Assembly: GCF_910592395.1 (NCBI RefSeq)
Contig: NC_088320.1
Span: forward strand, 1,922,001 to 1,986,000
Origin: Lineus longissimus
Lineage: Eukaryota > Nemertea > Pilidiophora > Heteronemertea > Lineidae
DNA: 64,000 nucleotides
Reading direction: 5' to 3'
A model generated the notes under the pieces. The model had not been told where the DNA came from and searched no databases. It saw only the letters and a list, made by a program, of their open reading frames with translations. Made by a program: the position numbers and the translations under genes. Positions 25,892 through 40,800 of the stretch are shown piece by piece (positions within the stretch are counted from its first letter, which is position 1; the number at the start of each line of letters is the position of its first letter).

Positions 25892-28800
25892 TCATAACGT
25901 CCCGTTGTTGCTTCGTATTTTTGTCTCACGCATGCGCTGTAACTGTTTCTTCCGGAAGCGTTCTCTCTCCTTCTTTGCATCTATTTTTCGACGCCCTAGC
26001 TTCCGGACAAGTCGACAGAAAAGTACTGATATAAACTCAACTATTTCGTATACGCTTAGAACACTGGCTCCAACGCAGAAACCGAGCTGACCTCCGATAT
26101 CAGCTGAAAAAGATAAACGGAGCAGCAAATTAGACTCAGACAGAAGGATCAATTCAAGAGGGATCTCGGGAATGTGCAGTAGCTCACTGCGCTGCATGGG
26201 TGTAGCATTCTTCAAACTTCCGCAGCAGACTGCGCATGCGAGTTGCCCCAAACAACGCCGGACCGTAATGAGGCTGGTGAAAACCACCTATAGATTGTAA
26301 CCTACCAATCAGCTGCTGCCACGTGTAGTCGGGTTCTTGCACAATGAAGTCATAATTCATCTCTTCAAAGTACACTCTCAGATCGAGAAAGTTGTGTCTG
26401 AAAAGCAGCAAAAATACGTTCTACAGCCTGGCGCGTCTCCAAACGTTTGATTGCAAACATCACCAAACACAGAATTTCCTTCTGTTTGGTTTTGACGTCT
26501 ACGCTGTAACCGAGTTCGTTTTGAATACGAGGAAAGAGTAGCTCCGCAGTGAATTCTGCATGTTCTCTCATCAGAAAAAAGATATAACGGTTACTCTACC
26601 TGATAAATTCTTCTGTCAAGTTGTATTTTCCTTTAATCTCGTGCACGATGTGATCTCCCGGGAAGAGAGCAGACGATATTTGCACTTTGTACTCGACGAC
26701 TTTGCATGGCGTGAAACACCCGCACCTTTTTTCGGCGTGATGATCGTTGTAGTATCGTTCTGAAATAGTTATGGATCATGCCAAGAAAAAAAACTGGGGA
26801 GGTAATGATGAAGTTTTCACCCCTCAATGTCACAGCGTATCTGCACTCAATCAGACCTCTTAACAGCAAATCTACTGACTTTGGTCCTTTCCTGGATCTA
26901 ATTCCATTCCAGCAGAAAACCGTCGTAACTGTAGACAAACTGTAAACGGAGAATTACTTTTTATCTTTAGTTACAATATATATATTGTATCTTCAATTAT
27001 TTGACTTACTTTCTGCATTTTTAACACAATTTATCCATTGGGCAAGTGTACAAAACGGAAAGGCCGGCCGACCGTTGACTGCAATGAAAATAGTACAAAA
27101 ATTAAATCATGGAATCCCTGCTCAAAAGGATATCATAGAGTTATCATAGAGTAGTGTGGTGGTATGGAGGTAAACACAATGACCACGGACTCCATATCAA
27201 CACTAAAATTATGATATAGAGCTGACGACGGCACTGTGTACATAAAATAAGCCAACGATCCACCTGCATGGATGTGCGTATCACTTCATGGACAAACATC
27301 TGCTAAACTTGATTTCATCACCGACACTGTTCTCTCATGGTAAAATATGGAGCGTGTTTTTCAAAGAGCCGTCAGAAAACAGTGACTTCATTGCTTAATC
27401 ACACCAATTTGATGCATTATGCGATATGGTACACTGAAGCCAAAGCATACTAAACATCGCATATGCTAACGCCACTGTATGCATTAACTACTTCGAATTT
27501 TTGGTAAAACTTTTTAAAATCGAGTCATAGACATTTTGCGCATGCCAAAAACATGTCATGCCAAAATTTTACAAAACTTTACCGAGGAGGGATTTGTAAT
27601 CCGAATTCATGCCCCGTTCCCCAATGGCAGACAGCAACGATCACGACTGGTATTAACGTCAGACAATTCATGTCAGTGCAACGCTCAATGTAAACCATGT
27701 ACCCGTCCTTATACGGTAAGGCTATCGACACTCAGTGTTTTTTCTTGGGCCGGGATTCGAGACTAATTCACACAGGACTTGAGAAAATGAGGTCGTCAGA
27801 ACTTCACCACATTTTCAACAAAGGCTCCTCCAACCATAAGTTATTTTCTATAAAACATGATGAAGAGGTCGACAAATATTCGACACATATATTTCAAATC
27901 TACCGTGAGTCGACGGCGTAAAAAACTGTTTGCTCAAAATTCGACACGACATTGTGAGTTAGTGGTGACCCCTAATGACCAAGGAAGTACAGGGTAAAAT
28001 TGACTGTTGCACAGATTGAAAGTGAGGAAGCAATATCGATAAGTCTTCTGCACAAATACATAAAGAAGACGGAGACATTTCCCAGTCGTGCCATCGTTCA
28101 TGTATGAGGTGTCAATATGGTTGTTTGCATTCAGCACAATGGTCTGTTGGGGAATTAACCACATGCTGGGAATAACATGCAAACACGCCAAATGTTTTTT
28201 ATACATGTGTTATAAACCAAATTCTCGAGCCTAGTTGCATGTAGTTTGTTGATTCGCATAAATTTCGTTGAAAATTACCACCATTTTATTAACTTATGAA
28301 AATTGCTTCAAATCTGAAAACACTTGAATTCCCTGATGTTTTTATTTGATCACCAAATTGTAAGTACTTCGGTACATCCTATTGGGATTTTTATGCCAAA
28401 TTTAGCATTTTCTGTAGGTTAGCGAGGTGACCACGGGAATAAACCAGGTTAACATTTCCAGAGAATCCTACATCGTGTCGAGCAGATAAATGCTCTCGAG
28501 AAATGTGGTGCTGATTCTCCAGGGTGATACGAGGAAAGGAGGTATGTACAGGACCTAGTGCCAATGATGTCAACTAAGAGGCAGGAGCCACAATCTACAA
28601 CATCACAATACATATTTCTACATAATTCAGAGACAGTTATGTACAGTATCAAATGATACAACAATATTTTTACAGCTCAACCGTCACCAAAAGCTTAAGC
28701 TGTCAAGGATTGCATTTTCAAAAGCCGATTTTAAAATTGCAATGTTTCAACAACATTTCATTTTTATGGTCTGTGTCAGTCTTTTTTCTCTCGATAGTTA

Positions 28801-31800
28801 TATACATGTTCTTGTACTCGAGTTGATGAAACCGTTAGATGCAGGCCAAAAGTGTTTTTCTTCTTCAACATATTGAGCTAGGTTCTGCCACCGCTGATCA
28901 TGCACCAGCTGTGCCGAAGCAAACCTTTACCGTAAGTCGTCCACAAAAGAATCTATGAAGCTTTGCGCCATCCCCGTCCATTTTCTGGAGTCTCAGGTAA
29001 TTAACATACTGCACTTCCAGCGGTATCGCCTCCATTGCCTCCGCCCATACTGGACGCACGTTGTCTGTAACTAACTTGTTTGTAAGACAGGACCAAGCTA
29101 CCTAAACCACACCCAGTGTAGAACCCAATCTATTGATATACGTGTATATACTTTCTCAAGAAACTTCTCACAAACAATGGAGGCTATAACCTACAGGTAC
29201 TTTTTTTTAGTGCGGTAACAACACCTTACAACAAACCATGCTTGAAAGAGGGTTCTTCTTCAATACATTCCATGCACACACATAACCCTTACATATATCA
29301 GTAGCAACATCTCGCCACCCAAGTGCACCGTGCGTGTATCGTGTATATTACTTAATAAATCGGAAAATTCGCTAGCTTTTTGTCATGTCAAATGCTGAGA
29401 AAATGCATCTATTTATCTCACTGTCCCGCCGACAAAATAGAAATTAAAACAATTAGCAACTTTTCTATGATAATGTTGGTGCATAAGATATGCGTTGAAG
29501 ACAAAGGGATACGTTTCATGTCGAATCAATTGGATGTATATCACGGCGCAAACATGCTACATGTATAAAGCTTACTTTTAGAATGCCATGCCATTCTGCA
29601 GAAACTAGCTCAAACTGTTAGTGGTATTTCGTCGATTTTCTTTAAAATTTACAATGTGTTTTTTTACCAAAATCTGTGTACCGTATGCTAACTCGATTAT
29701 AAATACTTATATACAGTCATGACACAAATGATTTCACAAAATGCAATCCTTAACTTTTTCATTCATCGTAAATGTTTAATAAAATCAGGAGCAAAATCTC
29801 AGTCCGCCCGATTTGAAAGGGTACCGTTACATGATGTCTTCGGAAGCTCTGCAACTGAATACCAAACGATTATTAGGGACGGGGTTAAAGGTGAAGGTCG
29901 GTGTGGAACAACAGAAAGGCTTCAGTACCACACCATGGCTCTACTGTACTTGATGACGTCAGTACAATTTTAAACTTTCATTGCAAAATTCTGAGGATTA
30001 TTCGCCTGCTTTGCATGGTAAACAATTCGCACTTGAAAGAAACGAAAGAAACATTTCTTTATTAAGAGCGGCCATTACCAATCGCGGATACACGCTAGGA
30101 CATGTTAAGACTTCACGGTGACGGGCTACATCAGCCACCTTCCTCAAGCAGAAACACGTGGGACGACTTCCAGTCAGCTGACAGGTATTGACCAATCAAA
30201 CCCCCCTAAGTAATCATGGCCGAGCTGCATGCCTGCGCCGAAGTGTAATAGCTCTCTTCTGATTCGTCAATACTCTACATCGCTGCTTAGGGAAAATGGC
30301 GAATTGGCACGAAAATTTTGATAAGTGTGATTATAGGACAATCACACACCATTTCTACCTAGATTAACCAAAAACATCATAATCTTCTTTTCTCATTTGA
30401 AAACATGTATCACCACTCGTTGTACTATTAGTAATGACGTCATCAATTTAGGGCGTGTGAAAAGAAAAGGCGTGAAGAGGGCAAGTGCAGCTTGAACTAA
30501 CACCAGGTCAAAGGTCAAGGTCAAGTTATGAGTGTTACTAATAGTGATAACACTAAAGATTGGATTTACGGACAAACCTTTTGGCATGACGTCGACCACT
30601 GCAAGTTTGGAACAAAAACATCTACGTTGATTATAGTAACAGTTACAAAGGAGATCTGGGTTCATGCAAATTCCTTATATCATCTTGTCATAAGAACTTT
30701 TTTACCACACTCTGTTTACTGGATGACTCATTATTGATATGTATCATTCTTGATATAATGTTCTCTTTGTTACATGTACTGCCATGTAAATCCATGTCGC
30801 ACGAAAGTAATAAAATTGAGTTTTTGTATACGTACATGTACATGTACTTCAAAAATATGGAAGAACTTAAACTTGTGAAGATCCTTTAATAAAGCACTGC
30901 AACATAAAACTATTCTTTTTAAAATCCAAAGTAAAAAATTAAATTAAAACAGGCAGTTACATGAATTAATTTTGATATTGAGAATAATTCTTTGTCTCGC
31001 GAGAACGATACATTTGGTGTGTGTGTGTGTAAACCAGTGTGCATCCACCGCGTGCTTATGATGCTTAAGATCGCCATAAAAGGCCCACCACGAGAGATAT
31101 TTCCATGAATCTGTCATGCTCAATTTAGAACGATAGTAGAGTCCACTTCATGTGTTGGCTGAAGAAGCATTCACTGCCTTTATAGGAAAATGTACAGTCA
31201 TGTACCTACAAGTGTTCTGCTCAATTTTTCGGGCAAAACATAAAGTGAACTAAACAAAATGGGTGCAACCAAGATTACGACAGTTGATTAAAAAAATTCA
31301 AAATTCATCAAAGATAAAAAGGAAAAAATGTTGCTCTACTTACTCCCAAATGTGCAGTTACATATGTTTATTGTGTTGTTTAGTTTACACTCCATCCGGC
31401 AGGCGGAGTAGTCATAATTTTTGAAGAAGCGAAGTGGGTTCCGGAAGCTCTCGCTCTTTGTGTCGTTGCAACGGCCATTCTCGTAAGGGAAGGGAAGGAA
31501 CGACATCTTGAAAAAGTAATTTGACATTATAGATTGGAAAACATCATGGCAACATTTCACCGTTTTGTGCAGGTGTTTCATCCGTGTCCTTAGTTTCGCA
31601 TACGTCAGGTCCGGGTCATGGCCAAGGTCAAGGCCAAGCCTAATCGCAACGCATACCGAGGACTTCAAATCCACTGTGTATCTACAGTCTGTGCACATAC
31701 GTATTTTCGAACTCATTTGGTCTTATTTGGTCTAGTTGTATAAATGTTTAAGTCTAAGCCAAAGAAGGAACCTACGACTTCCGCGGTGATTGAATGATGG

Positions 31801-34800
31801 TTCCCACCAGAAGCAGTCGGAGCTGATGGGAGCAGGAGATTCCTTACCTGATGTTGTTTAACAGCGGCAAAAGTCTCCGAGCCCGGCTGAATGGCAAACC
31901 CGAATTCTCGTACTAAAGGCATGTCATCAGGAGCGTGAATAAGAACCTAGAAATATTTTAATGAGTGATAATTTGTTATCAACCACCCCGGCTTTTTGAA
32001 AGTTTGATACGCCAAAGGAAGTCTTTTAGAGTTACAATCAAGAAGGATTCATGGACGGTAAGAGCAAGAGGCAGAGGTGAAGTAGGGAAGGGCAAGACGA
32101 AAAATAAGTAGCATAGCTCTTATATACCTTTAGGCCGGCGGATGTGCTCACGCCATGTGAATATTCTCCATGCTGAATACTTGCTCTAATCCGCAGACCG
32201 TAGTCGCTCCCAGATGCGTCAGATATCAGAGTTCTACCGCGCCTTTCAATAAACTCGGCCGAATGGAAGGTGTAACATATTCCTAAATCCGTAAAATGTT
32301 CAGTGAAATACTCGGAACAATCGATCTCGTCATGGCCAAAATGACAGTCTTTAAACATCCCTTTTAGCGTATGCGCGCCGGCTTTGAGTATTTCGTATGA
32401 AGTGTATTTGTGTAAAGTAGCATTGATGAGAGGGTCGTTAAAATCTATCTTTTCTACTGGCAATCCCGTTTGCGGGAAGATATAGTTGAGTATCTTTCGC
32501 AATACCGGATCCGCTTCGACGAAGGTTTTCCTGAACATGTTGAAATTGCATATTGTCACTGAGGGAAAGTCTAACGGTTTTTTGTATTGAATGCTTATCT
32601 TAGTCCTAACCGGGTTCCGTAGGTAGTATTCCACCCGGGGTATGACGGCATAGAGAAAGAAGCAAATACTCCCTATTAGAAATAACGTCCAAATTAATCT
32701 GAAAAATATAGAAAAAAGGTTTATGAGCAGTTACAAATTACAAACGACAACATTCATGTATACGCCTGTACAGTACAGCCATCAAACTTTAAATGACTAA
32801 GTCAGTGAAGTTCAATCCCTTTTGATGTTCATGCCTTATTAAGATATTCAAACGGTCTAAAAAAGCAATGGGAAGCTAGTTATCAATCATATATGTAGTT
32901 GTAGGTTTCATTAGGTTCTGTAATAAATCAGCAGGAAAATGTTGTGGATATCAACCTCGCTAACCGTACTGCCCATTCATAGTGATCCTAAACGTATAGG
33001 AAGTTTGCTCTCTATGAAGCGGGCAAACTGTCACTGTATCAGAACGTGTAACTATCAAAATCATTAAGTTGTTTTTTCTTGTTAACAGTTAAACCACTGA
33101 AGCCATGATCGTCTGTCTTGAACATAAGAATGATTAGATCACATTCTAATTTCTTCAAAGTTCTCAAAGTTAATGATCGGAATGTCTATGGCCCCTAGTG
33201 CCTCTCAACAGTATCTGCCGTAAATATAGAATACCGCAGCAGCCGACAGGGCCGCGGAGGTCATTGATGGTGTTCTATCTTCTTCATCAGTATTCTAGAG
33301 GTGAAACTACGGGGACACGGAGGAGTGTGTCTAACCTGTTAAAGTACCCGGTTTATTGAGGCCGAGAAGTATCAAACAAGTTAAGTAGATAATATATTAA
33401 TATGCTACAGTTAGACGAAAGGCCATGAACTCCATTTCTGCCATCGGATCGTTTAACCAATTCAAGATTTCGTTTTGAAGAACGTGTTTAAGTATATGCA
33501 CCAGTGGATGGAGAACATTTCTAAGAGAAAATGAGAGAAAGATACTCGGTCTGGTCTTGACTAAACGTATTAGTTCCAGAGCTAATTATGTAAGACATAA
33601 GAGATTATGCGAAGTGGGCAATGCTTCCAATTTTGTACTGTCAATCAATTCTTTTCCGAGAGCTCACAGAGTGGAGGGTATCCACGTTATCACGAAAGTC
33701 CTCGAAGGTTCTCACTAGGAAAACTTTGAGCATCCTTGAAGTTGGCTCAGGTCCGGCGCCAGGGTAGTATTTCAATTGTGCAAAGACTTTTCTACCAGAA
33801 AATATTCATGATGATATTGGAAAACGTATTTTAATTTCACACAACGTCAACACTTCAAAAATTAGGTCAATAGGATTTGAAGAGATAGTGTGAAGAGCGC
33901 CGCGGTTTTGATATGACCTTGATAGGTGTCTGATCTTTTTCAGACAGATCCCTGTTCGGTATGTGTAAAAGTTTGAAATATATCCTACACCACCGCGGCT
34001 CATACGGGTAGCATGCACACATATTCAATCTACTTCCTTCCAGCAGATCCATTTAAACCTATATTATCAGATAAATGGCACACAATGATAGTCATACATA
34101 AGATCAAGAGCTTTAGATGTACCTTTTTTTCCTTTCTGAAGCAACATATAAATAAGATGTAATCTCGTACAGTACGAGCCATTTACGAATGTCGTTTGCA
34201 TTAAGTTTGACACAAAATGTCCCTCTGGGACCAGATCATTCGAGCTCGGTCCAATTAGATTGAAAGCAATGACATAGGAAGTTGTCTTTTTAACGAGTTA
34301 CAACTGCTACTAGCCCTCCGATCAAGTCATTCTAGTCTCCAAGCGTCCCATAACTTTATTCAATTTTCTTTTTACATCGGATGATGTCCAAAGTAGATTT
34401 ATTAGGTCATTTCGGTTATAGATATATTGCATGGATGCAGGCTCCGAGTGTTTCACGCGTTCTATCCGACAGTTTGGCAAATGTCACCTTCTCTGCGGCC
34501 TATTCGCCATTTTTCAACTGAGAATGCACAGCAACAATACCAGTCCTACACTGGTATGTCCTACAACTCCTCACAGCGACCTATCAAGATGTCTGTGCCT
34601 CCGAGTTCGAAGCAGATGCACTTTTTCGCAGATTTTCGGCAAATAATACTTGGACAAATTTGGGAAACTAAAAAATCGCTATATTTTTTTATTGGAAGAA
34701 CCAGAAGAAATTTTGAAGTCCTGAAAATTATAATTATAATTTTTTTTCGAATCGCAAAAAAATAAATGGGAACGGCTTGGAGTAAATTACAAGTATACTG

Positions 34801-37800
34801 TAAGGAGGTGACATATAGCACTTGCCACTCACGTGATTTGCATATCTTAGAATAAAATGTAACAAAATAGCGGTCAATGATTCAAAAATAATCGGAAACC
34901 GCCACACGTGTCTAGTTCACAAGCTGAACGATTTCCTTTACCAAGGGAAATCCGTTTACTCGGGAAATTTTGTTTTGGAAATATCTTGCAGAGGCATGGC
35001 CTAGTTTCGTGACGAATATTGCTTTTTTGATGCAATACCAAGGCCGATGGACTCCCTTTTATCTTCAGCCTTCCGTTCACAGCAGTATTTTATTGTAAAA
35101 AACAGTTCGTTTCACAATCTCGACGACTGTAGCCGAACTTACATGGTGATAGTATAGCCATGGATGAGTTGTACATTCTTACCAAAGGGTCATCAGGAAA
35201 ATCTTGACGATATCGACCGTAAAACAGCTTTCATGGGGTTCGATAGGCCTACGGGCAGTAACTGTAATGTATCGTGCCGTCATGCTCATCATAAATGTAT
35301 AAACACAATGACATTCTTCTTCGAATGTGCTTTTTATTAAGACAGTCGCGAAGCTCAGTACACAGCACACGGAAAAAACAGCGCCAGTATATATTTACTG
35401 CAACGCAACAAAAATGGTTTATTCGATAGTTATGCAAAGGAGCAGACTGCAATTTTCGCTATATCTATTAATGTCACTTGTAATTCACTGACCCGGATAT
35501 TAGAAGCTAAGATAGACTCAACATCTACTGTGACGCTGTCTGTGCATGTGCATCCAGTGTACATACTATATTGGCTGGCTATTCTGAACGACCTGACGTT
35601 TTGTGTAGGCCTCTACAAAGAAGAGTTACATCATTGCTGTAGCCCAATCCTATTCTTCTGTCATATTTTTTCGGCAAGACGAATAAATCGATGCCTCTGT
35701 AGCGTATGTGAAATAGTTTGCAGTGAGTGTTAACTGCATCTGATTGCTGGAATCTCCTACGATGCAATCCCGTCCCCGGATTGATGCATATAGTATGCGC
35801 TGTATTGTCTGCAAGTACATTATCACTCAATGGAATTTGAGAAACTGGCCCTGGAGACCAGACTGAACATGGGCATCCATTTTGAGAACATGCCAAGTGT
35901 TCAATTGGAAATGCAGAAAACGATACTTTTCTGATATATAATTTAATGGCGGCGAAACACTTGAGTAGATCTAAAATGAGGAACTGGCCGGGCGTCCGGC
36001 CTGATTCCCACTCACGTAAGCTACTTCAGTGTTGGACATTGCTGAACGAAATACCCAATATTCATCCAAGAACGTGCGCAAGTGCTTTCTGTATTACCAG
36101 TTATAGATTAATAAGTCTCACAATCTAATGTACAGCATGAAGCAATGCACCTTATTGTACGTGAGAATGGCTAACGAAACCCAAGTATTGAAACCTTACT
36201 TACCATGTACCCTGCCTTATATTCGTCAAAACAAACCTTTTTAGCACTTGAGCGAGGTACTGCAACTGATGTTACATGTACGCAACTTCCACCGAATACC
36301 ATCAAAAATATAACTCAGATTCAACTAGCTGTCTCATTATCGCGCATGTAAGGATACACGGTAATCAAAACACAATTGGCTGATGGCTTGGCAAGGCTGT
36401 CAACAGGCGAGGAACCCATTAATCATTACGTCCGGAACCCGGCAAACACCGAGGATATAACATTACGTTTCTTTGCCCTGCCGCTTTTGACCTATCGACT
36501 CCATGAACGCTGTTTGATGGGGGTAGGTGCTATCAAGATTTGCCTTGATAACCTTTTAGAAAGACAAGAGAATAATGAGAATTTAGGCCTCGGTGCGAGC
36601 GGGCTTTAGACAGTGTACTCGTGGTTGACCTGAATCCTTTTATCGGCGAGGTAAAGGGAAAAAGACGTATTATAGGCTGCAGCATTACATCACGTCATCG
36701 TGACCTGCGAGCGGGCTTTAGACAGTGTACCCGTGGCTGACCTGAATCCTGTTATCGGCGAGGTAAAGGGAAAAAGACGTATTATAGGCTGCAGCATTAC
36801 ATCACGTCATCGTGACCTGCGAGCGGGCTTTAGGCAGTGTACCCGTGGTTGACCTGAATCCTTTTATCGGCGAGGTCAAAGGGAAAATGACGTATTATAG
36901 GCTGCAGCATTACATCACGTCATCGTGACCTGCGAGCGGGCTTTAGACAGTGTACCCGTGGTTGACCTGAATCCTTTTATCAGCGAGGTAAGGGGAAAAA
37001 GACGTATTATAGGCTGCAGCATTACATCACGTCATCGTGACCTGCGAGCGGGCTTTAGACAGTGTACCCGTGGTTGACCTGAATCATTTTATCAGCGAGG
37101 TAAAGGGAAAAAGACGTATTATAGGCTGCAGCATTACATCACGTCATCGTGACCTGCGAGCGGGCTTTAGACAGTGTACCCGTGGTTGACCTGAATCCTG
37201 TTATCGGCGAGGTAAAGGGAAAAAGACGTATTATAGGCTGCAGCATTACATCACGTCATCGTGACCTGCGAGCGGGCTTTAGACAGTGTACCCGTGGTTG
37301 ACCTGAATCCTTTTATCGGCGAGGTCAAAGGGAAAATGACGTATTACAGGCTGCAGCATTACATCACGTCATCGTGACCTACGGTTATTCTACACAGCAT
37401 CATCTCTAACTTTGTCCTGGCAATTAGTCGCCCACAGTTTATTTGTAGACTTTCTGAAAGCAAAGCACGTAGCGAACTAGTTGTGATACGCGCTACTCAA
37501 TCTTAACCATTCGCGAAACTCATTAAAGTCGACTTACTTTCATACAATTATTACCATCGAGCCTGTCCCAAGAGCAGCGAGTGGCGGATAGAGGACTACT
37601 ACTGGACTACGTAAAGAATACATGATGAGCAAATAATCCGAAAACTCTGCATTCTGTGCATAATGATCACTATATTATACAGGCATGACGTCATGGTCGA
37701 AACAAGTGCGTCAGGAGTGACCACATAGCTTGTCTGCACAAGGCTTACATGTACAACCCTTGTCGGTTTTAGGCATATCGATCTCATAGAGGCTGTTTCA

Positions 37801-40800
37801 TGGGGGTCGATGTTATAAAGATTTGCCCTGATAACCCTTTGCAACGACAGCAGAACAATGGAAATTATATATAAGGCCCAGGTGCCAGCGGGCTTTGTTT
37901 AAAGACAATAGACTCTGCTTTGGGCAGGGCTTGACTCCTTTTTACTGTGTGGTGCCAGCGGGCTTTGTTTAAGGACAATAGACTCTGCTTTGGACAGGGC
38001 TTGACTCCTTTTAACTGTGAGGTGCCAGCGGGCTTTGTTAAAGACAATAGACTCTGCTTTGGACAGGGCTTGACTCCTTTTAACTGTGAGGTGCGAACGG
38101 GGTTTGTTTAAAGACAATAGACAGTGAATTAGGCCAGGCTTGAATTCGTTCAAGTGCGACTGCCTGTTGGGGCAAAGTAACAATGTATACTTCACTTTGG
38201 ATATCTATTTGTATATTTAGAGGTGAAACAATGACAAATGATGTAAGCAGGCGGTCAAATACTCCTCGTGTGATCATGCCTCCCTGATTCGGTTGTTAGT
38301 CAATACTTTTGCAGATAAATTGCGTTACTCGACCAGGCATCAATCACAACTGACAAGCTAGGGTGCGACATTACGCTTTTCAAGGTACGAATGGTGGATA
38401 TAAACGTATTGAGCAAGAACAATAACGACGGCTGGACATGTTTAGATTTGACTTTGAGCACAGCGTGGCCTGGGCAGTCCGTGGTCAGATACTTTAGGGT
38501 GATTTGTGACCATCCCAAGCTCGCTTGCCTTTGAGTAACATGTTAACATGAGACCCAAGGGAAATCAAAATCTGAAACAAGAAGACAGGTCATCATGATA
38601 TTCTCATGAGCCGGATACCAAAGCAAGAATACAACAGGGAATGGTTGGAGACCACTTATCTTTTGTTCTTAACATGATTAAAGGTTGTTCGATCAGTTAA
38701 CGATTTTCCTTACTGTTATCCGGGATGTCTCGAATTATCCCTCTTATCATTCTGACTCTCTCGGGACTGGCTATTTGTGATTACTGCGACTCTTGGCATT
38801 GGACGCGACAAATTCAATGTCAAACACCTCTGTGGGAGGCTTTAGTCGAAATGTTCTATAGCCGTCCAATATCATGTTGGACAAAATGATACCGGTGTGC
38901 AAGGGATAGTAGTCCTAGGGCTGATAGTCCGTGTAACAATAGCCCGCATTGCTAAATGTTTTGGTTAGGGTTAGCGGTACAATAGATCATGCTGCTTAAT
39001 TGATCAAATACAATGCTACCGGACTATGACTCCAGGGGGACTATATCCGCTGTCACACCGGTAATCAAAACAGGCTTCAATAATGTGAGGTTGAAATTGA
39101 GTATCAGTTTGTTTTGTAAGGCGTATCATGAAAAAGAGTGAAGAAGACGTTTGTATCTCGTCTTAAACAATATTTAGTTAGACAATATGAGCGAATTATT
39201 TCTTCAGTGAATCTTGAGTTTTATTTCTTTCTGACTTGTACGACACACGATCATGAGGATGACCACTTGTCGCCAAGCGTCTAGGCCGATTTACATATCT
39301 GATGCGGCGCAGATCGAGCTCCGTGCATCGCCAAAGTCGACTGGAATTTGTAGAGCAGGAAAATGCCATGGTATCCAATTTATTCAGTCAGAGGTGGCAG
39401 CATATTGGTATGGCTTGCATGGGTTCGACGAAAATTCGCCGTACTTCAAAATAATGGGTCACAGTTGCAGACCTCAAAGTCATCTCCTCAAGATGCGAAA
39501 GTGGTCGAGAGTGTTGGCTTGAAGATATAGTTTTCTCCAGAGAAATACATCATGGCAAGGGGATTATTCCCACTTGTAATGTATTGCTTGTGGCATTACT
39601 GTGTACAGACCATCCATTTCATTCTATAAAACAGGGCTTGAGAAGAAGATGGACAATGGTCACGATGGTGCCAGAGTCCATTATGGGATAGAAAGAACCT
39701 CCTTGTGTTTGTTGATATCACTCCGTACACAGTGTCCCAGTTGGTCGATCTTACGAAGTGGATCAACTGTGGTAAGGACACTTACATACATCATAGGAAC
39801 AGTTTAATGTGTGTCTTATCAAGGTCACGAGTGACATTGCCCAACGAGCATTGATCGTGGATCACTTGTTTGGTAGAAGCCGTGGTGTGCGGACGCCAGG
39901 TCGTTGTTCCTCCTGTTGAGTACGTCTTATTTGTATCAGAAGGACGATTGAAATAATCCTTTTTGTAGCGGGGATTTGTAGTTTATGAGCAGGCTTCAGT
40001 TCCTGTTCTAATTAGCTTAGTCAGTAATTGTATGTACGTAATCGCGTTGATTACTTATTGATCTAGTTACATTTATTACGATTCAAAACTACTTGGATGG
40101 CACTAATAGCTGACACCTGGCATTGAGTCAGTATTACTGAACATCAAAGCGAAACCTGCAGAGATGAAATAACACCTAATTTGCTTTACCCCAAATTACG
40201 TGTTTGACTAGCGCCTGAGGTACCTAATGTAGAAATCAGGAGTGATATTTCTGTTATACCTGAGAGTGGTATTTAGCCCGTGTTGTTATTGGTATGCTGA
40301 ACCGACAATAGAGATGGATTTCCTACTTCAGCTCTGACGGCTCGGTTTGAGACCAACTTACAGTTTTAATTGAACTTCATAAAAAAAGAACGATTTCACA
40401 CTGATGAACCATGCTGTGCCATGATGAACTGTTAAAAGGCACAATTTTTATTCTCGCGAATTAAGGTTATTTACAGAATTCGCGAAAACGAAATGTGCGT
40501 AAATTTCGCGGTTCACAGTATCGAATTAAGACATCTGTTAAACAGATCCTTCTGCATAATATGCACGGAGCCGATTCTATCTTGATGATTCACTAGAGGG
40601 ACATTACAAGTGGCGTTCTCGGTAGCTCTCTTAATTAAAACTAGAATAACGCATAACCATTTCATGAATTTCGTTTAGAGTGTATCGCAATAGAATAAAA
40701 CATTCACGCATTAGGTAGTTTATAGGATCCTATAAAAATGGGTTTCTATGCCGAGACTGATATCGCACCATGTTTATGTGTAATTCAGTAAACCTGTTCC

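Noticed and set aside
26398-26571. Protein-like minus-strand frame just before an ASIC exon acceptor
   Set aside because: It runs into the ASIC exon in the wrong frame and occupies an intron between two phase-matched exons.
27980-28060. C-x6-C containing segment with a plausible acceptor, considered as the missing ASIC micro-exon
   Set aside because: In the phase required by the neighbouring exons the cysteines are lost.
28390-28620. Cys-rich minus-strand reading considered as the missing ASIC thumb exon
   Set aside because: The Cys-rich part and the later part are in different frames, a stop intervenes and no donor fits. The true CGCFTPC exon was found at 26600-26759.
37899-38195. 98-codon minus-strand frame
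   Set aside because: It is produced entirely by the 70-bp tandem array; the repeated peptide just mirrors the repeat.
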